Assembly: GCF_030272615.1 (NCBI RefSeq)
Contig: NC_081410.1
Span: 259,937,533 to 260,001,532, forward strand
Source: Cryptomeria japonica
Lineage: Eukaryota; Streptophyta; Pinopsida; Cupressales; Cupressaceae
Direction of reading: 5' to 3'
DNA length: 64,000 nt
Shown here one piece after another: positions 24,437-36,897 of the stretch (the stretch's first letter is position 1; each line of letters opens with the position of its first letter). The position numbers and the translations under genes are program-made. The notes under the pieces were generated by a model. The model did no database searches. It saw only the letters and a list, made by a program, of their open reading frames with translations, and was not told where the DNA came from.

Positions 24437-24880
24437 TTAGGAATCAGGACAATTATGTGCAGGGTAAAACAATTCTTCCACCAGGAATTCGTAAAGCTCT
24501 TGATTTTCCTGTGTCTGCAGTAGAGAAGCAAGTGTTGCCATGGCATCTACTACTTTGTTGTCATTACTCGAAATCTTCTCAAAAGTGATTTCTACAAAAT
24601 ACTTCTTGAAATCATCTACCATATTTTTATAAGGCATTAGTTTGTGATCCTTTGTTTGATAATCATCATTAATTTGATTGATGGTGAGTTGAGAGTCTCC
24701 AAAAACCTGTAATTGTGTGATGTTCCATTCTATGACCATCTTGATTCTTGTGACCAAAGCTTCATATTTTGCTGTATTGTTGGTGCATGGAAAAATCAAT
24801 TTATATGCCTTTGGAATTATGTGACCTTGCAGTGATGAATAAAACACTTGCCCCTGATCCATGCTAGATATATGAACCAT
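24437..24880 (-). pseudogene. Element B second RNase H (Tat lineage)
   Basis: A fragment of 147 residues contains NTAKYEALVTRI and VFGDSQLTINQI, then ATLASL: the E and D positions of an RNase H fold of the type added in Tat-lineage elements, distinct from the RNase H fused to reverse transcriptase. The upstream HGSGASV segment (24880-24910) continues the same domain past a stop. The usual first Asp region is partly lost. Confidence 0.75.
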
Positions 24881-24959
24881 AAAAGTACAACTACCATGTC
24901 TGTTTGGTGACTATGAGTATATTGGCATCTGGAAATTCAATGTTTAAGGGATGATCATC

Positions 24960-26230
24960 TTGAAGTGGTGCTTCAGCCAATTGGTTGGTAATAACTTGTC
25001 CCTTGATAGCTTTTCGGTCCACATATTAAATATCAAATTCATTCAGGATCATGACCCATTTTGCTAATCTTCCTGTTAATGTTGCCTTACCGAGAAAATA
25101 CTTTAATGGATCTATTTTAGCAATCAATTTGATAGAGTGAGAGAGTAGATAGTGTCGCAACTTTTGGGAAGCGAATATTATTGCTAAGCATGCTTTTTCT
25201 GTGGGTGAATAATTGAGCTCGTATCCCTCTAATGTTTCGTTGATGTAGTAAATAGCTCATTCTTTTCCTTCATTATGCTGTTGTGCGAGCATAACTCCCA
25301 ATGATACTCATGTGGCTGATACATATAGTAACAACAACTTTCCTTGAATTAGTGACATTAGAATTGGTGGTTGCATGAGATATTCCTTGATTTTATTGAA
25401 TGCTTATTCACATTGATTGTCCCTTTTGAAATGAACATTCTTGTGCAATAGATGTGTAAATGGTTGACACTTATCTGCTAACTGAGAAACAAATCTTCTA
25501 ATTGACTGCAATTTTCCTTGAAGTGATCTGAGTTGACTGATATTCTTGGGAGATGCCATTTCCATGATTGCTTTAACTTTAGCCGAATCTAATTCTATAC
25601 CTCTAGCTGAAACAATGTATCCCAATAGCTTACCTAAAGTAACACCAAAGGCACATTTCTTAGGATTGAGCCTTATCTTGTATTGTTCTAACTGATCAAA
25701 GATCTTTTCCAATATTTGTAGATGTTCCTCTCTGTTGTATAATTTTCCCAATATGTCATCTACATAGTCTCTTCCATGAATGTATGCATCATGTCATGGA
25801 ATATTGTTGTCATGGCTCTTTGATAAGTAGCACTTGCATTCTTTAGTCCAAATGGAATGACATTCCAACAAAAAGTTCCCCATGGACATATGAAAGCTAT
25901 CTTTTCTTGATCTTTTGGAGCTATTTTAATCTGTTTATATCCTGAGAAACCGTCCATTAGAGAAAACATGGAATGTACAACAGTTAAATCGACAATGATG
26001 TCAATATTAGGCAAAGGAAAGTCCTCCTTTGGACATGCATTATTGAGATATTTGAAGTCTATGCATACTTTGATACTTTTATCTAGTTTAGAAACAAGAA
26101 CTATGTTTGATACTCATTAAGGATATGCTACAGGTATGATGAACCCCACGCCTAGTAAGTTCTTCAGTTCTGCTTTGACAAGGAGAGCTATATGAGGATG
26201 CAACTTTCTCAATTTCTGTTTTATTGGTTT
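24960..26230 (-). pseudogene. Element B reverse transcriptase with first RNase H
   Basis: Reverse transcriptase motifs in order: C-IDFKYLN-ACP (about 26090), SLMDGFSGYKQI (25950), PWGTFCWNVIPFGLKNA (25900), then the YVDD box at about 25770-25755, displaced from the upstream frame by a one-base shift. 25751-25404 is the palm/thumb part (RLNPKKCAFGV, LLGYIVSARGIE). 25260-24990 is the fused RNase H (YSPTEKACLAIIFA). The DGFSGY and CWNVIPFGLKNA forms are typical of Ty3/gypsy. It copies element RNA into DNA in virus-like particles; at least four breaks make it dead. Confidence 0.85.
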
Positions 26231-26239
26231 AGCTCCTGG

Positions 26240-28045
26240 AGTGACATTTAGGTGATGCATTATAAGATCTGGATCCAACCTTGGCATTTTTGTATATGAA
26301 CAGGCAAAATTGATTTGTCATCTTTTGAAAAATTCTAGATATTTCTGCTTTTCTTATTCTGATAGAGAGGTTGTTGGATGTAGAACCTTTGGTTTATCTA
26401 TTGTGTCAATGTTGATTGCCTCAGTTGGTTCAATCAATATAGATTATCTCTCTTGATAATATTTGGGTAAGGTGTCAAATCTCCCATCTTCCGGTGCCTC
26501 AAGGAGGTTTTCACCATTAGATGCATCCTTTCTTTTTACTTTTTTTTGGTCTAATGTTGCCAATAAATGGTTTTCAATATTAGACCTGATATTTTTTCCT
26601 TTATTTTTACTTTTGCAACTAGGAGATTTGGCACCCACTTGGTTGGAAGATGTGTTGGTGAAATCCCTGGTGGAAGTTGTTGTAGGCTCAATTGCATTGA
26701 GGTATAAGGCAATAGCATGGTCATTAGGAAAGGTATCAATTTTAGTATGTCCTTCATTATCCTAGTCAATAATTTCAGGATGTATTAAAGGTAAGGGATC
26801 TTCAGGTTGAGATGTTTCAAAGGCATTAAGGGTCATGATAGAAACGTTAAAGTCTTTAATACACATTTCAATGTCTAGGATGATACTCTCATCAGAATGA
26901 CCTCTTGCAAGTAGTTCCTGATTACCCTCAATTAAATCCAAGTTGACCGAATGCGATTCTAATTCAAGTGATCTAGTTCCTAACATTTGTCCTGCATACA
27001 CATGGACCAAATCGACACCCACATCTTCTTCATAGAAGGTGTCTTCACCTGATTGTTCAAAATGATAGGAATCGCATTCCCATTCATTGGAATCTATCTC
27101 AATGGCAACCTACAATCTGCAGATTTGTTCATATAGCTTTGGGTTTTTTTCTTCTATTTTCCTCGCTATCTCTTTTCTTCTCTCATCTTTAGCTTCCTCT
27201 AGGATGATATTTAGTTCTATTAGTCTTGCTATTAGTTCTCCTTGCTTTATACCATCTTCTTGTCTATTTTGATAGGGAGTTGACTCTACTTGGGAAGTGC
27301 CTTTATACTGTCTTTCTTGCTGATTAGAAGCTCTCTCTTTTTGCGATCTTATGTTTTCTTGTTCTTGTTGTTTGGAAGAGGCTTCTTCTCTTTTGATTGC
27401 AAGTTGCTCTTGTCTTTTGTCATGCTCATGTTTTTGTTGCCTAGAAGATGTTTCTTCTTGTGGAGTAACTTGTCCATACCCTAAGCTTGATTTGTCTATA
27501 GCCTACTGAGTATGAAGTTGTATGGGTTTTGAGATACCTTCTTTTATTTTTCCTACATAACCTATTCCAGTGTATCCCAATTTCTGAGGAATTTTAAATC
27601 CTTATCCATATTGTTTTGTGGGTATTCTGACATTATTGATATTTTGTTGAACTTCTTCATCTTTATATAGCCATTGTAGCACATCTCCATCCTCTGTTTC
27701 CTTAGATAATTTCCTAGCACTAACAAATGCTCCATCAAATATTGGAAGAGGTTTTACAACTAGTTGTTGTTTTGAGTTTGATGGTTTACCATAAGATTTA
27801 GGAGAAAGTGGTAACTGTGATAGTGAATATTCTTTATTCCCTCTATCCCTTAGCTGTATCTATTTTTCAAAACTTGACAAGATTAAGGAAAATGATTTTT
27901 CCTTGGATTGTGTGCTTGAAGACGATGCCTCTCTATTATGCAGAACAATGACCTCTTGTGCTAGTTTCAGATTATTACAATATTTGAATGGATTCGTGTC
28001 TGCTGAAATTGTGATTTAATTCCCATTGTACAAAAACTTCAGGCA
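26240..28045 (-). other. Spacer between protease and reverse transcriptase in B
   Basis: About 1.8 kb with broken minus-strand frames, including an E/D-rich frame at 27022-26762 and a Q/R/E-rich stretch (27500-27120). No domain is recognised. Tat-lineage elements often have a poorly conserved region here. Confidence 0.45.
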
Positions 28046-28885
28046 CTAGTGATAAGTTGAAGGAATAGCTTGTATGTCATGAATCCATGGTCTTCCCAAA
28101 AGTATGTTGTATGATAAATCTAAGTCTAGGACTTGGCATGCTATATCTTTCTGCAAGGGTCCTACTCTAATGGGTAATACCACACCTCCTTTGGAGGAAC
28201 GTTCTTCTTCATCATATGCTTTGATTGTGATCTTTTTATGGGGATCAATTGCATCTTCAGAATAACCTAAAACACGAACAAGACTTAATGAGAAAGTATT
28301 CAAGACAACTCCACCATCTATTAAGACATGTTTAACATGTGTTTTATGAATAAGGACTTCAATATGCAATGGAGCGTTATGGGGATGTTGTAAAGACATG
28401 TAATCTTCTTCTATGAATGATAAGCAAGGAGGAGTTGTGAGGTGTCCTACCATGGTTTGGAATTGATCTACATCAAGATCTTTGGATATCGTAATATCTA
28501 CTAGCGCTCTTTCTAAGATTTCTTTATGTGCGGGTGAAAGTTTTAAAAGTTCTAAAATTGATATTTGCACGAGAGTTTTTTGGAATTGATCCACTAGACT
28601 ATATTTTTTTGAAGTGGATGATGTGTCAGTTATAGGAACTGACAAAACAACTTTGTCTTTGCTTCTCATGATAGCATGAGCGGGTTCTTGTTGTTGCTTC
28701 TCTTTGACCACAATCACATTAACCACATTATCATAATTATGAGCATAGTTCACTTTTTCTTTACCCTTGCCATTATGTGCTGCTGATGATGCACCCTTCT
28801 CATAATTAGGAAGTAGAGTTTTAAAAGTTGTGTGCGATTTGTTTGTCGTATGCCCATCCATAGTTATTAAGCCATTATCAATCAA
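28046..28885 (-). pseudogene. Element B protease region
   Basis: One open frame of 279 residues. The active-site segment reads VLIDGGVVLN (D-G-G in place of the usual D-S/T-G), followed by the flap region and LLGRPWIHD, the conserved end of retropepsin-like proteases in this lineage. It cleaves the Gag-Pol precursor. The Ser/Thr to Gly change next to the catalytic Asp may reduce activity. The frame continues upstream, past a stop, into the gag C-terminus. Confidence 0.8.
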
Positions 28886-28889
28886 ATCT

Positions 28890-30408
28890 TAGATGTCATG
28901 TTTTAACCGTTGACAATCATCTGTTTAGTGTCCTTTGTTTCAATGGAACTCACAATAATGGTTGTCATCCACCAAGAATGTTTTACCTTGGGTTCAAAGT
29001 TTCTTTCTTCTAGCAAGGTAATCAATTTGTTTGCAAGAAGTGTCTTTAAGGCTGACCCAAGTGGTTCACCAATGCTAGTAAATTTCCTGTGAAAGAAATT
29101 GTTAAAAGATGATTTTTGTTGATTATTATCTTGTTGAACTACTATTGTGTGATTTTATAGATTGAAAACCGGTTTCTTTGGTTTCACATTATTATTATCC
29201 AATATCCCATCATTGATGATGTATCAATTTCTATTCCAAAATTTGGGTTTATCTTTGTTGGTATTGCTATTGGGAGGAGGATTAACTTCTTCTTTGTATA
29301 TCTTCAACTCTCTCTTCTTTACCATAGCTTCATCCATCCCGATTCCATTATCAATCATCTTTTCAAAACTTGAATGACATTGCATTTTTAGGTTATAACT
29401 CATTTGTGCATTTAGATTGTCAATGAATATGTCCACCTTTTCATATTTTGGTACCGTACGAGGATATCGTCTAGCTAATCATCTCCATCTCTGTAGAAAT
29501 TTCATGAAAGGTTCTCCACTCTTTTGTTTGGTGTTACACAAGTCTATCATTGTGACCTCATGTTGTATGTTTTAAGAGTATTGTGAAACAAACTTGTCCA
29601 CCAATTTTGAGAATGATCTAATTCTAGGTGGAAGTTTTGAGAACCATTCCATAGCTTGTCCACTTAAGCTATTTGGAAATAACCACATTAAGTATGTGTC
29701 CTCATGTGCGAACTCCATGCTCATCATGCAACATTCTCTTATATGATCTTGGGGTTCAGAGCTTCCATTATATTTTTCATATCTAAGAGTTTCATAATTT
29801 GTAGGAAAAGGTATCATGTTGAGACTTCTATCAAACGGATAAGGACAAAATTCTTGGAGAAAATACCTCTTAGTAGTTCCCCTTTGTATATCTTGAATTT
29901 GCATTTGAAGCATTTGTATTTGCTGCGTGAGAGCTAAGAGAGGATCATTGACATGATTTCTCCTTGTATCATCACGATCCCTTCTTGTATCATCATGATC
30001 CCACCTTGTGTCATCATTAGGTCTTCGTGTGTACTCATTAGTTCTTGTGTCATCGTGATTCCTTCTCATGTCATCATTAGTTCTTCATGCATCCTCATGA
30101 ATTCTTGTATCATCAAGAATTCTTGTGTCATCCTTTTGCGAATGAAAATTTTATTTATTTTGTTCATTGTCATTGTAAGTGTCACTTGATCCTCCCCTTG
30201 GTCTTAAATTGTTTACGTCAAAATCTTGGGGGAGTGTAGCATTAGGTTTTGCTAACATTAGGAAGTATTTTTATTTTTCACCCTCCAATATTTTCTCCAT
30301 GAATTTATCAAATTTAGGATCTAGTTTGATTTCTCTAATGTGTTTATCCATTATCTCTTCTTCTTTTATTTCATTTTCGTGTGCAATTTCCTCATGATCT
30401 TCTGCCAT
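28890..30408 (-). pseudogene. gag: Element B gag with DDTR repeats
   Basis: The start is ATG 30408 (MAEDHEEIA...). The first about 80 residues are acidic. Next, from about 30140 to 29950, come imperfect 6-7 residue repeats of the type R-R-D/N-H-DDT. The retrotransposon Gag core follows (SLSGQAMEWFSKLPP at about 29660, then a Q-x2-GEPFMKFLQRW box near 29510), and a D/N-rich coil (29436-29224). A C-x2-H-x4-GH-x-T-x2-C type knuckle (CEFHRNKGH) lies near 28950-28905, the form found in Tat-lineage elements. It forms the particle shell and binds RNA. Five or more stops interrupt it. Confidence 0.75.
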
Positions 30409-32557
30409 TTCAAGCGTTTCTATTTCTGTTTCTTCGATCTTTCATCTCTGATCCTTGGTTAAAATGGGCATACATGTGTTTAGAGTGTTTTGAGAGGTTT
30501 CAATTTTCTATAATGTGCCCCAATAAGTGATCAATTGTTGAGGTAAATTTGATAGATTGATAAGACATGGAATGGTCATTCAAGTATTTGCGAGTTTGCA
30601 AGTTTTTTGATCTTAGTTTGGAGTGCAAAATTTGTGATTTTTGATATGACCAAGTTCAATAGGAAAGATATATCCCATGATAGAGAATGAGGTTAATTTG
30701 ATCAAGCGTTGTAGTTTCATGATAAAGGATGATAGGTCCTGATGAGAAACTATGTTTGAATGATCAGTTTATCAAAGAAAATGTGATAATGCACTTTGAG
30801 ATGTTAGATCTTGAACTTGTTGGAAATGAATACTTGAGAATGTTAGTGTGTCTAGACTAGGTAAACACTCACTATGGCATATCAGGACTGATTAGGCAAG
30901 TAAGACAAATCCAAAAAGGCATATGAAAACACAGGTTTTTGGACTGATGAGAACAGAGTCTCGTACGCAAAAGATTGTGATCCAGATGATAATTTACTGA
31001 CTACCATATGACAAAAGGTAAATCTCGTATGAACTACTATATATACTCGTATGATAGTTTAGGGTGAACCAGACGATAAATCTAAGAGACCAAAATGACA
31101 AAATGAAAGACTCGTACGATAGTTTAGATGAACCAAATGATAATTCTCAGAAACCAGAATGACAAACTGGAAGACTCGTACGACAATTTAGGATGAACTA
31201 GACAATAATTCTTAGAGACCATAATGAAAAACTATAAGACTCGTATGAAATAGGACTGGACAGGGATGAGTTTCTGGTAAGAACAGAGTTTTGACCAATG
31301 AGTTTTGATGTTGTGATTATTTTCTCCAGTTTCAATATTTTAGTTTCAATTTCAAGGGCAAAAACACAGAATACACACCAAATGCAAAGTGACCTCAAGC
31401 ACATCACACTAATCCTAAGGAAGTTGGCTGAGAGAGAAAACCTTTTCTTGCAGACACAGGCACACACCCAATAGCTAATTATAATATGGCCACTGAGTCT
31501 CACGCAATGGATTCTCAACACTGTATTAGCAGACTCCAAACGCTAATGGGGGCATGATATGGAAAGTATCTTGGGGAGAGTTTTTGATTAAGAAAGATTA
31601 TCTTGGGTAGAGTTACTATCTCTCTTGCACAAAGATTATCCCCCTTTCGGAGGTGAACTAGGTAGCTTCTATCTGAAAGTTCTTAATAAGGATTTACATT
31701 CAAAATTACCCCTTGAAGTCATGCAAGCGCGATTGAGGCCTATAGCCCGACAAGGTACTGAAACAAGATGTAGTCACACAAGTGTGATTGAGACCGCAAG
31801 GCCCTACAAAATGCCCGATATGAGAGATCTCAAAGAGAAAACTTGAATAACTCCGTCCTCTGAGACTTTACTTATGAAAGGCCTAGTTATTATAGTGAGT
31901 TGAAATGCTTAGGTCTAGTTGTACTCACTTGGGTCATTCTCACAGGTTGATTAATTTTTCCCACTGTGACAAGCCCGCTAAAGGAACACAAATCTCAAAC
32001 TCAAAAAGATTCAAGGGTCAAGATTTCTGATTGTCTATATAGACAAGAGCATACTCTCCTACCTTTTAGACTCTTCTCAAACATGAAAAACAAATTTGTT
32101 CAGTTACCATATTGCAATTTAAGTGCCTAGAAAACTTAAGAATACACAAAGTTTAGTTGAATCTCCCCAGGCAACCTGTAAAAACAACAAATCAGTAGTC
32201 ATATTATTTTTGAGCGACAAGCGTGTTCTTGGACAAACGTCCTACAAAAACTGGTTAGGCTGTGAAAATTCTCAAAACAGATTAGGGTTAGCATTAGCAT
32301 TATCAAAATTCAATCAAGAAAAACTTTAAAATGGAATCTATTTTTGATACAAGAAAGCAGAAACTCGTACGATCTTTCTCACCTAGCCGTACGAGAATTC
32401 TCACCTAGCCATACGAGAATTCTCACCTAACCGTACGCAAAGAAAAGAATACCGTACTTTGAAGCAAATAATGTTGTACAAGATTCTGTAGAATGTACAA
32501 ACATAATCTCGAAGGATTAGTATTTGATGATCTGCAAGGCCAAAAATTGAGTTTCGG
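30409..32557 (-). other. Non-coding leader of element B
   Basis: 2.1 kb between the PBS and gag with no long frame. It shares blocks with 1-2230 (element G). CTCGTACGA-type words recur at about 30960, 31105, 31174 and 32364, and a triple CACCTA(G/A)CC(G/A)TACG(A/C) repeat lies at 32378-32440. It likely carries the packaging signal, but that is inference. Confidence 0.6.
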
Positions 32558-32575
32558 GCCCCACAGTGGGCACCA
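32558..32575 (-). other. Primer binding site of element B (tRNA-Lys type)
   Basis: On the minus strand this is TGGTGCCCACTGTGGGGC, 5 nt inside the LTR end. It differs at two positions from the expected complement of plant tRNA-Lys(CUU) as I remember it. The homologous site in G differs at one. Confidence 0.75.
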
Positions 32576-32705
32576 ATTAATGTTCACGTGAAATTTGGAT
32601 TCTGCATCTGCAACACAAACACTCAATAGATCATTACATGCATGGTTAGTTGACCAAAATCAATAAATGTAAAACCATGAAAAATCGACCTATTTCCTCC
32701 TAAAA

Positions 32706-32754
32706 GGGTAAGTGCACAAAGATGGTGGTCAAAAAGGGGGGTATAAGTGGACAC
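32706..32754 (+). repeat. Left terminal inverted repeat of D
   Basis: It runs from GGGTAAGTGCAC to GTGGACAC. The first 26 bases match the right end at 24 positions; the terminal GTGGACAC block also matches after a 9-bp length difference. GTGCAC and GTGGAC at the two sides give each end a weak stem-loop. Confidence 0.9.
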
Positions 32755-33567
32755 TTTTTTTTTCTGAAATGAGGTGAAGTTGAACTTGGAGGCAAAATTT
32801 GAAAGTCATCCACATAAGATATGAAGATAATCAAAGAACAAATATTGTATTAATTTGAATCTAGTTTCCAAAATACTAAACTTTTTCAAAATTGGATAAG
32901 ATTAAGGGGGTCAAATCCTTCGTGCATGAAAAACTGACCCTGATTTTTTCTGAAAAACATAACATAGTGTCTAACGTGCACATCAAAAAAGTCATAGTTA
33001 GATTTAGTATTTTGACAAATCCTTTGGGAGAAAGATAGTTAAGAGTTAGCACTAGAATATGTGTATTTTTTGTAATTTTTTGTTGAGTATTTTTTTTTAA
33101 TGATTTTTCCAATCGAGCACATCCTGAAAATTAGGTACCTGTTCGTGCACAAAGCATAAGTTGCACTAGACAAATCAAAAATACAATTTTAAAAATTGTA
33201 AAGAATCAAGTGCACTACAATAATATATAAAGTTTTTTAAATTTGGATAAGAATATCAAAAGTTATTCAAAAAATGGTGCACCTATGTCTGTGAGAACTA
33301 TGGAGACACTGGTAAAAGAAATTCAATAATAATATGTTATTGTTGTTCAAATTGAAAAAAAATTATATGGTTAGAAAGCTCAGAAGATGGGTGAAAATAT
33401 GGTGGCAATTTTAGAAATACCCACTTGATGAAGTGTAAACCTGATGATGACAAAGTCAATAAACCAAGTTGATAAAATAAAACTTGTCAAAAATGAGAGA
33501 AATGAAGGGAAATCAAACTTCCAAACCGTAGCTTTGTCATCCAGGCCTATTTCCAAGCCTAAATAGT

Positions 33568-33675
33568 CAAAAGCGCGTACGGGGTACTTATGGTGTAAGT
33601 AGCACGTACGCACTTGTTTTCCTATAAACAACACATACGCGCTCTTTTTACTATAAACAGTGCGTACGCGCTATT
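33568..33675 (+). repeat. Left subterminal 29-bp repeats of D with GCGTACGCGC cores
   Basis: Four units spaced about 29-32 bp, each a CGTACG-type near-palindrome followed by TTTTCCTATAAAC-like text (for example AGTGCGTACGCGCT at 33658). The same unit occurs near the right end (46200-46330) in the same orientation. These are candidate transposase binding sites. Confidence 0.7.
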
Positions 33676-34115
33676 GTATAATATGATATTCTATATATAA
33701 TATGTGTATATACATATAATATATGTAATATATAATGTGTATAATATGATATTATATATATAATATGTGTATATACATATAATATATAATATATGTATAT
33801 ATATAAAATATATTAAACATATATATACACATGTAAGTGTATTGTCTCCCCCTCTCAAATGCATACAAGGCGCCTCTCTCTCTCTCTCTCTCCATACCCC
33901 ATCCCTCTCTCTCCCCTTATCCCTCGCTCTCTCCCCTTCTCCCTTCCTCCATACCCCATCCCTCCCTCTCTCCCCTTATCCCTTCCTCCATACCCCATCC
34001 CTCTCTCTCTCGTTCTCTCCCCTTCTCCCTTCCTCCATAACCCATTCCTCTTTCTCTTCTTCTCTCCCTCCCTCCCTCTATACCCCACTGCAACTGTGTC
34101 TGCACTTCTATAGAA
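33676..34115 (+). other. AT-rich stretch, CT-rich repeats and first copy of a leader exon in D
   Basis: TATA-rich sequence (33680-33835) is followed by a CTCTCC/CCATACCCCATCC polypyrimidine repeat (33870-34085). It ends in CAACTGTGTCTGCACTTCTATAGAA, then GTAAGTGAATTT, a strong splice-donor sequence (34116 on). The same exon end recurs at 36850-36905. The S/P/L-rich frames here are translations of the CT repeat. Confidence 0.5.
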
Positions 34116-34789
34116 GTAAGTGAATTTATTTCTTGTCTACAACTTCCTCTTTGATTTTTATCATGTATGCTCTCCTAAGAAAATTGACTGATGGATTTGT
34201 GTGTGTATATTTAATGGGAGGAATAGGGTTTGAAATTGAATGAGTGTATTACCATGACAAACAAGGAAACCTGCAGCAATATTCTTCTCGAATGTGTTTT
34301 TAATAAGCAAAGAAGATGTGGAAAATAGTGTCAACAAAGCAACATCATGAGTCAGAGTACCTGCAATATGTTTTTCAGAAGGAAACAATAGGTAGGAAGA
34401 GAAAGAGGGAGAGTAACACAGATGATGTCCTGTAGAATGATAGTGGTGGGTATGCGAGAGTTCCCATGTTGTTACACAATGCCTGTCACCTAAAGAAATT
34501 AAAGTTTGTTGTATGCATGGCAGTGGTAGTATATGATGATCATCACTTTTCAAACAACTTGGAACGGTACATACCCATGAAAGAAATCAAGTGTGTATTT
34601 CCTATAGTCACAATCAAGATGTCTTATAACCTTGCAAATTTTATAGCATCATATGTTTTAGAACTTAGGCAGTACTCTTAAGGTTAGGTCAAGCTCTTAC
34701 ACTTGCTTTTTAGTGAAGCCTCGTTGTTTGTTCGCTTGGAGTCTCGTTGTATGATGTTCTATTCATAACTTTAAATTTAATATATCATT

Positions 34790-35095
34790 TTATTAGCCCA
34801 CTATATGACCCCTTAGGTGTCATTAGAGGCTGTATTGTTTCCTAAGAGGTCATATGGTGTCATGGTGACCCTTTAAGACCCCTCGGGACACCAATGACCC
34901 ATAACAACACCATATGGTGTTCTAAGGGTCCTATGGTGCTCTATGACCCCCTTAGGACACCATTTGGTGTCGTTATAGGTCCTATGGTGTGCTAAGGGAT
35001 AATATAGTGTCATATGACCCCTTAGGACACCCTATGACCCCTTAGATGTTGTTAGGGGTCATATTATGTTCTAAGGGTCATATTGTGTCCTGGAT
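34790..35095. repeat. Short inverted and direct repeats of GGTGTC/GGACACC in D
   Basis: About ten copies of TATGGTGT or its relatives alternate with CCCCTTAGGACACC, so units in both orientations are interleaved in 300 bp. The single strand could fold into many small hairpins. Nothing coding. Confidence 0.65.
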
Positions 35096-35109
35096 TTGAT
35101 ATCTCTTCC

Positions 35110-35128
35110 TCTCCCTATGTCCCCCCCT

Positions 35129-35165
<37 letters not shown>

Positions 35166-35639
35166 CTTCTCCCTTCCTCCATACCCCATCCCTCTCTCTC
35201 TCACTCTCTCCCCTTATCCCTTCATCCATACCCCATCCCTCTTTCTCTTCTTGTCTCCCTCCCTCTTTCTCTTCTTTTGTAATTCCTATAGTCACAATTG
35301 AGATCAGTCATATGGTGTCTTGTGTCCTTTCTCTCTCCCTCTCCCTCCTTCCCTCCCCACTCTTCTCTCCATCTCTCCCTCCCTCTACCTCTCTCCCTCT
35401 CTCTACCTTCCCTCCCCCCCTCCTCTCTCTCCCTCTCTCTCCTTCCCTCTCTCCCTCTCCCTCTCTCTCCCTCTCCCTCCCGCTCTCTCTCTCCCTCTCC
35501 CCTCCCCTCTCCCTCCCTTCCCCTACACTCCCTCTCCCTTCCTCATACCCCTTCTTCTCTCCCACCCTCCCCCCTCTTCTCTCCCTCTCTCTCTCCCTCC
35601 TTCCCTTCTTCCCCCCTCCTCTCTCCCTCCCCCCACTCT

Positions 35640-35682
<43 letters not shown>

Positions 35683-35863
35683 GTCTCTCTCTGTCTCTCT
35701 CTGTCTCTGTCTCTGTCTCTATCTCTGTCTCTATCATGACTCTCTCCATACCACTTCTCTCCTCACCCCCCCCTCTCTCTCCCTCTCTCCCTCCCTCTAC
35801 TTCTCTCCCTCTCTACCTTCACCTCCCCCCCTCTCTCTCTCCCTATATCTCCCTCTCCCTCCT

Positions 35864-35899
<36 letters not shown>

Positions 35900-36500
35900 T
35901 CCCTNNNNNNNNNNNNNNNNNNNNNNNNNNNNNNNNNNNNNNNNNNNNNNNNNNNNNNNNNNNNNNNNNNNNNNNNNNNNNNNNNNNNNNNNNNNNNNNN
36001 NNNNNNNNNNNNNNNNNNNNNNNNNNNNNNNNNNNNNNNNNNNNNNNNNNNNNNNNNNNNNNNNNNNNNNNNNNNNNNNNNNNNNNNNNNNNNNNNNNNN
36101 NNNNNNNNNNNNNNNNNNNNNNNNNNNNNNNNNNNNNNNNNNNNNNNNNNNNNNNNNNNNNNNNNNNNNNNNNNNNNNNNNNNNNNNNNNNNNNNNNNNN
36201 NNNNNNNNNNNNNNNNNNNNNNNNNNNNNNNNNNNNNNNNNNNNNNNNNNNNNNNNNNNNNNNNNNNNNNNNNNNNNNNNNNNNNNNNNNNNNNNNNNNN
36301 NNNNNNNNNNNNNNNNNNNNNNNNNNNNNNNNNNNNNNNNNNNNNNNNNNNNNNNNNNNNNNNNNNNNNNNNNNNNNNNNNNNNNNNNNNNNNNNNNNNN
36401 NNNNTCTTCTCTCCCTCCCTCCTTCCCTTCTACCCCCCTCCTCTCTCCCTCCTCCCTACTCTCCCCCCTCTCCCTCTCTCTCTCTCCCTCCCTCCCTCCC
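35110..36500. repeat. Polypyrimidine (CT/CCCT) satellite region of D with assembly gap
   Basis: Almost pure C/T on the plus strand from 35110 to 35904, then 500 N (35905-36404, a standard-length placeholder), then CT again to about 36500. Several hundred codons are open in three frames only because the repeat lacks stops. The true length is unknown. Confidence 0.9.
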
Positions 36501-36846
36501 TTTTCATTCACATATTTTCTACTACCAATAGCATGTACGGGGTACTGAAACTATTAGTTCACTACCTTGCCATAACTTTTTTAAGGCAAAGGAGCCCGTA
36601 CACGGTACTTATTGCTTGTACTGAGCCCTTTATTTGTTACCATGTGATAACAATTTTTAGGCTTAGGAGCCCGTAAGCGCTACTTATTAGTCTAGAATAG
36701 GAAAAAAGAATACCGTTGGGCTTGTCAACATTTTATGGACTAACAACATGCACGTGGTTATTAATGTAGCACTACGTGGTTTATAGACATAGCTTTAGTT
36801 TCCCAAGAGCCTCAATAGTCTCAAAAGAATTTTTTGAGGTCATTGA

Positions 36847-36897
36847 AGCCCCCACTGGAACTGTGTCTGCACCTCTATCACTGTTTTATACATAGAA
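36847..36897 (+). other. Likely non-coding first exon of the D transposase-like gene (3' end)
   Basis: CCCCACTGGAACTGTGTCTG...CATAGAA is followed by GTAAGTGAATTT (36898). The next acceptor TCTATTTAG ends at 37084, 17 nt before the ATG at 37102. The near-identical block at 34083-34115 suggests a duplicated promoter or first exon. The transcription start is not known. Confidence 0.45.

Noticed and set aside
35096-36676. Open frame of 526 codons rich in Ser, Leu and Pro
   Set aside because: It is a translation of the CT microsatellite and the 500-N gap; other frames of the same repeat are open as well.
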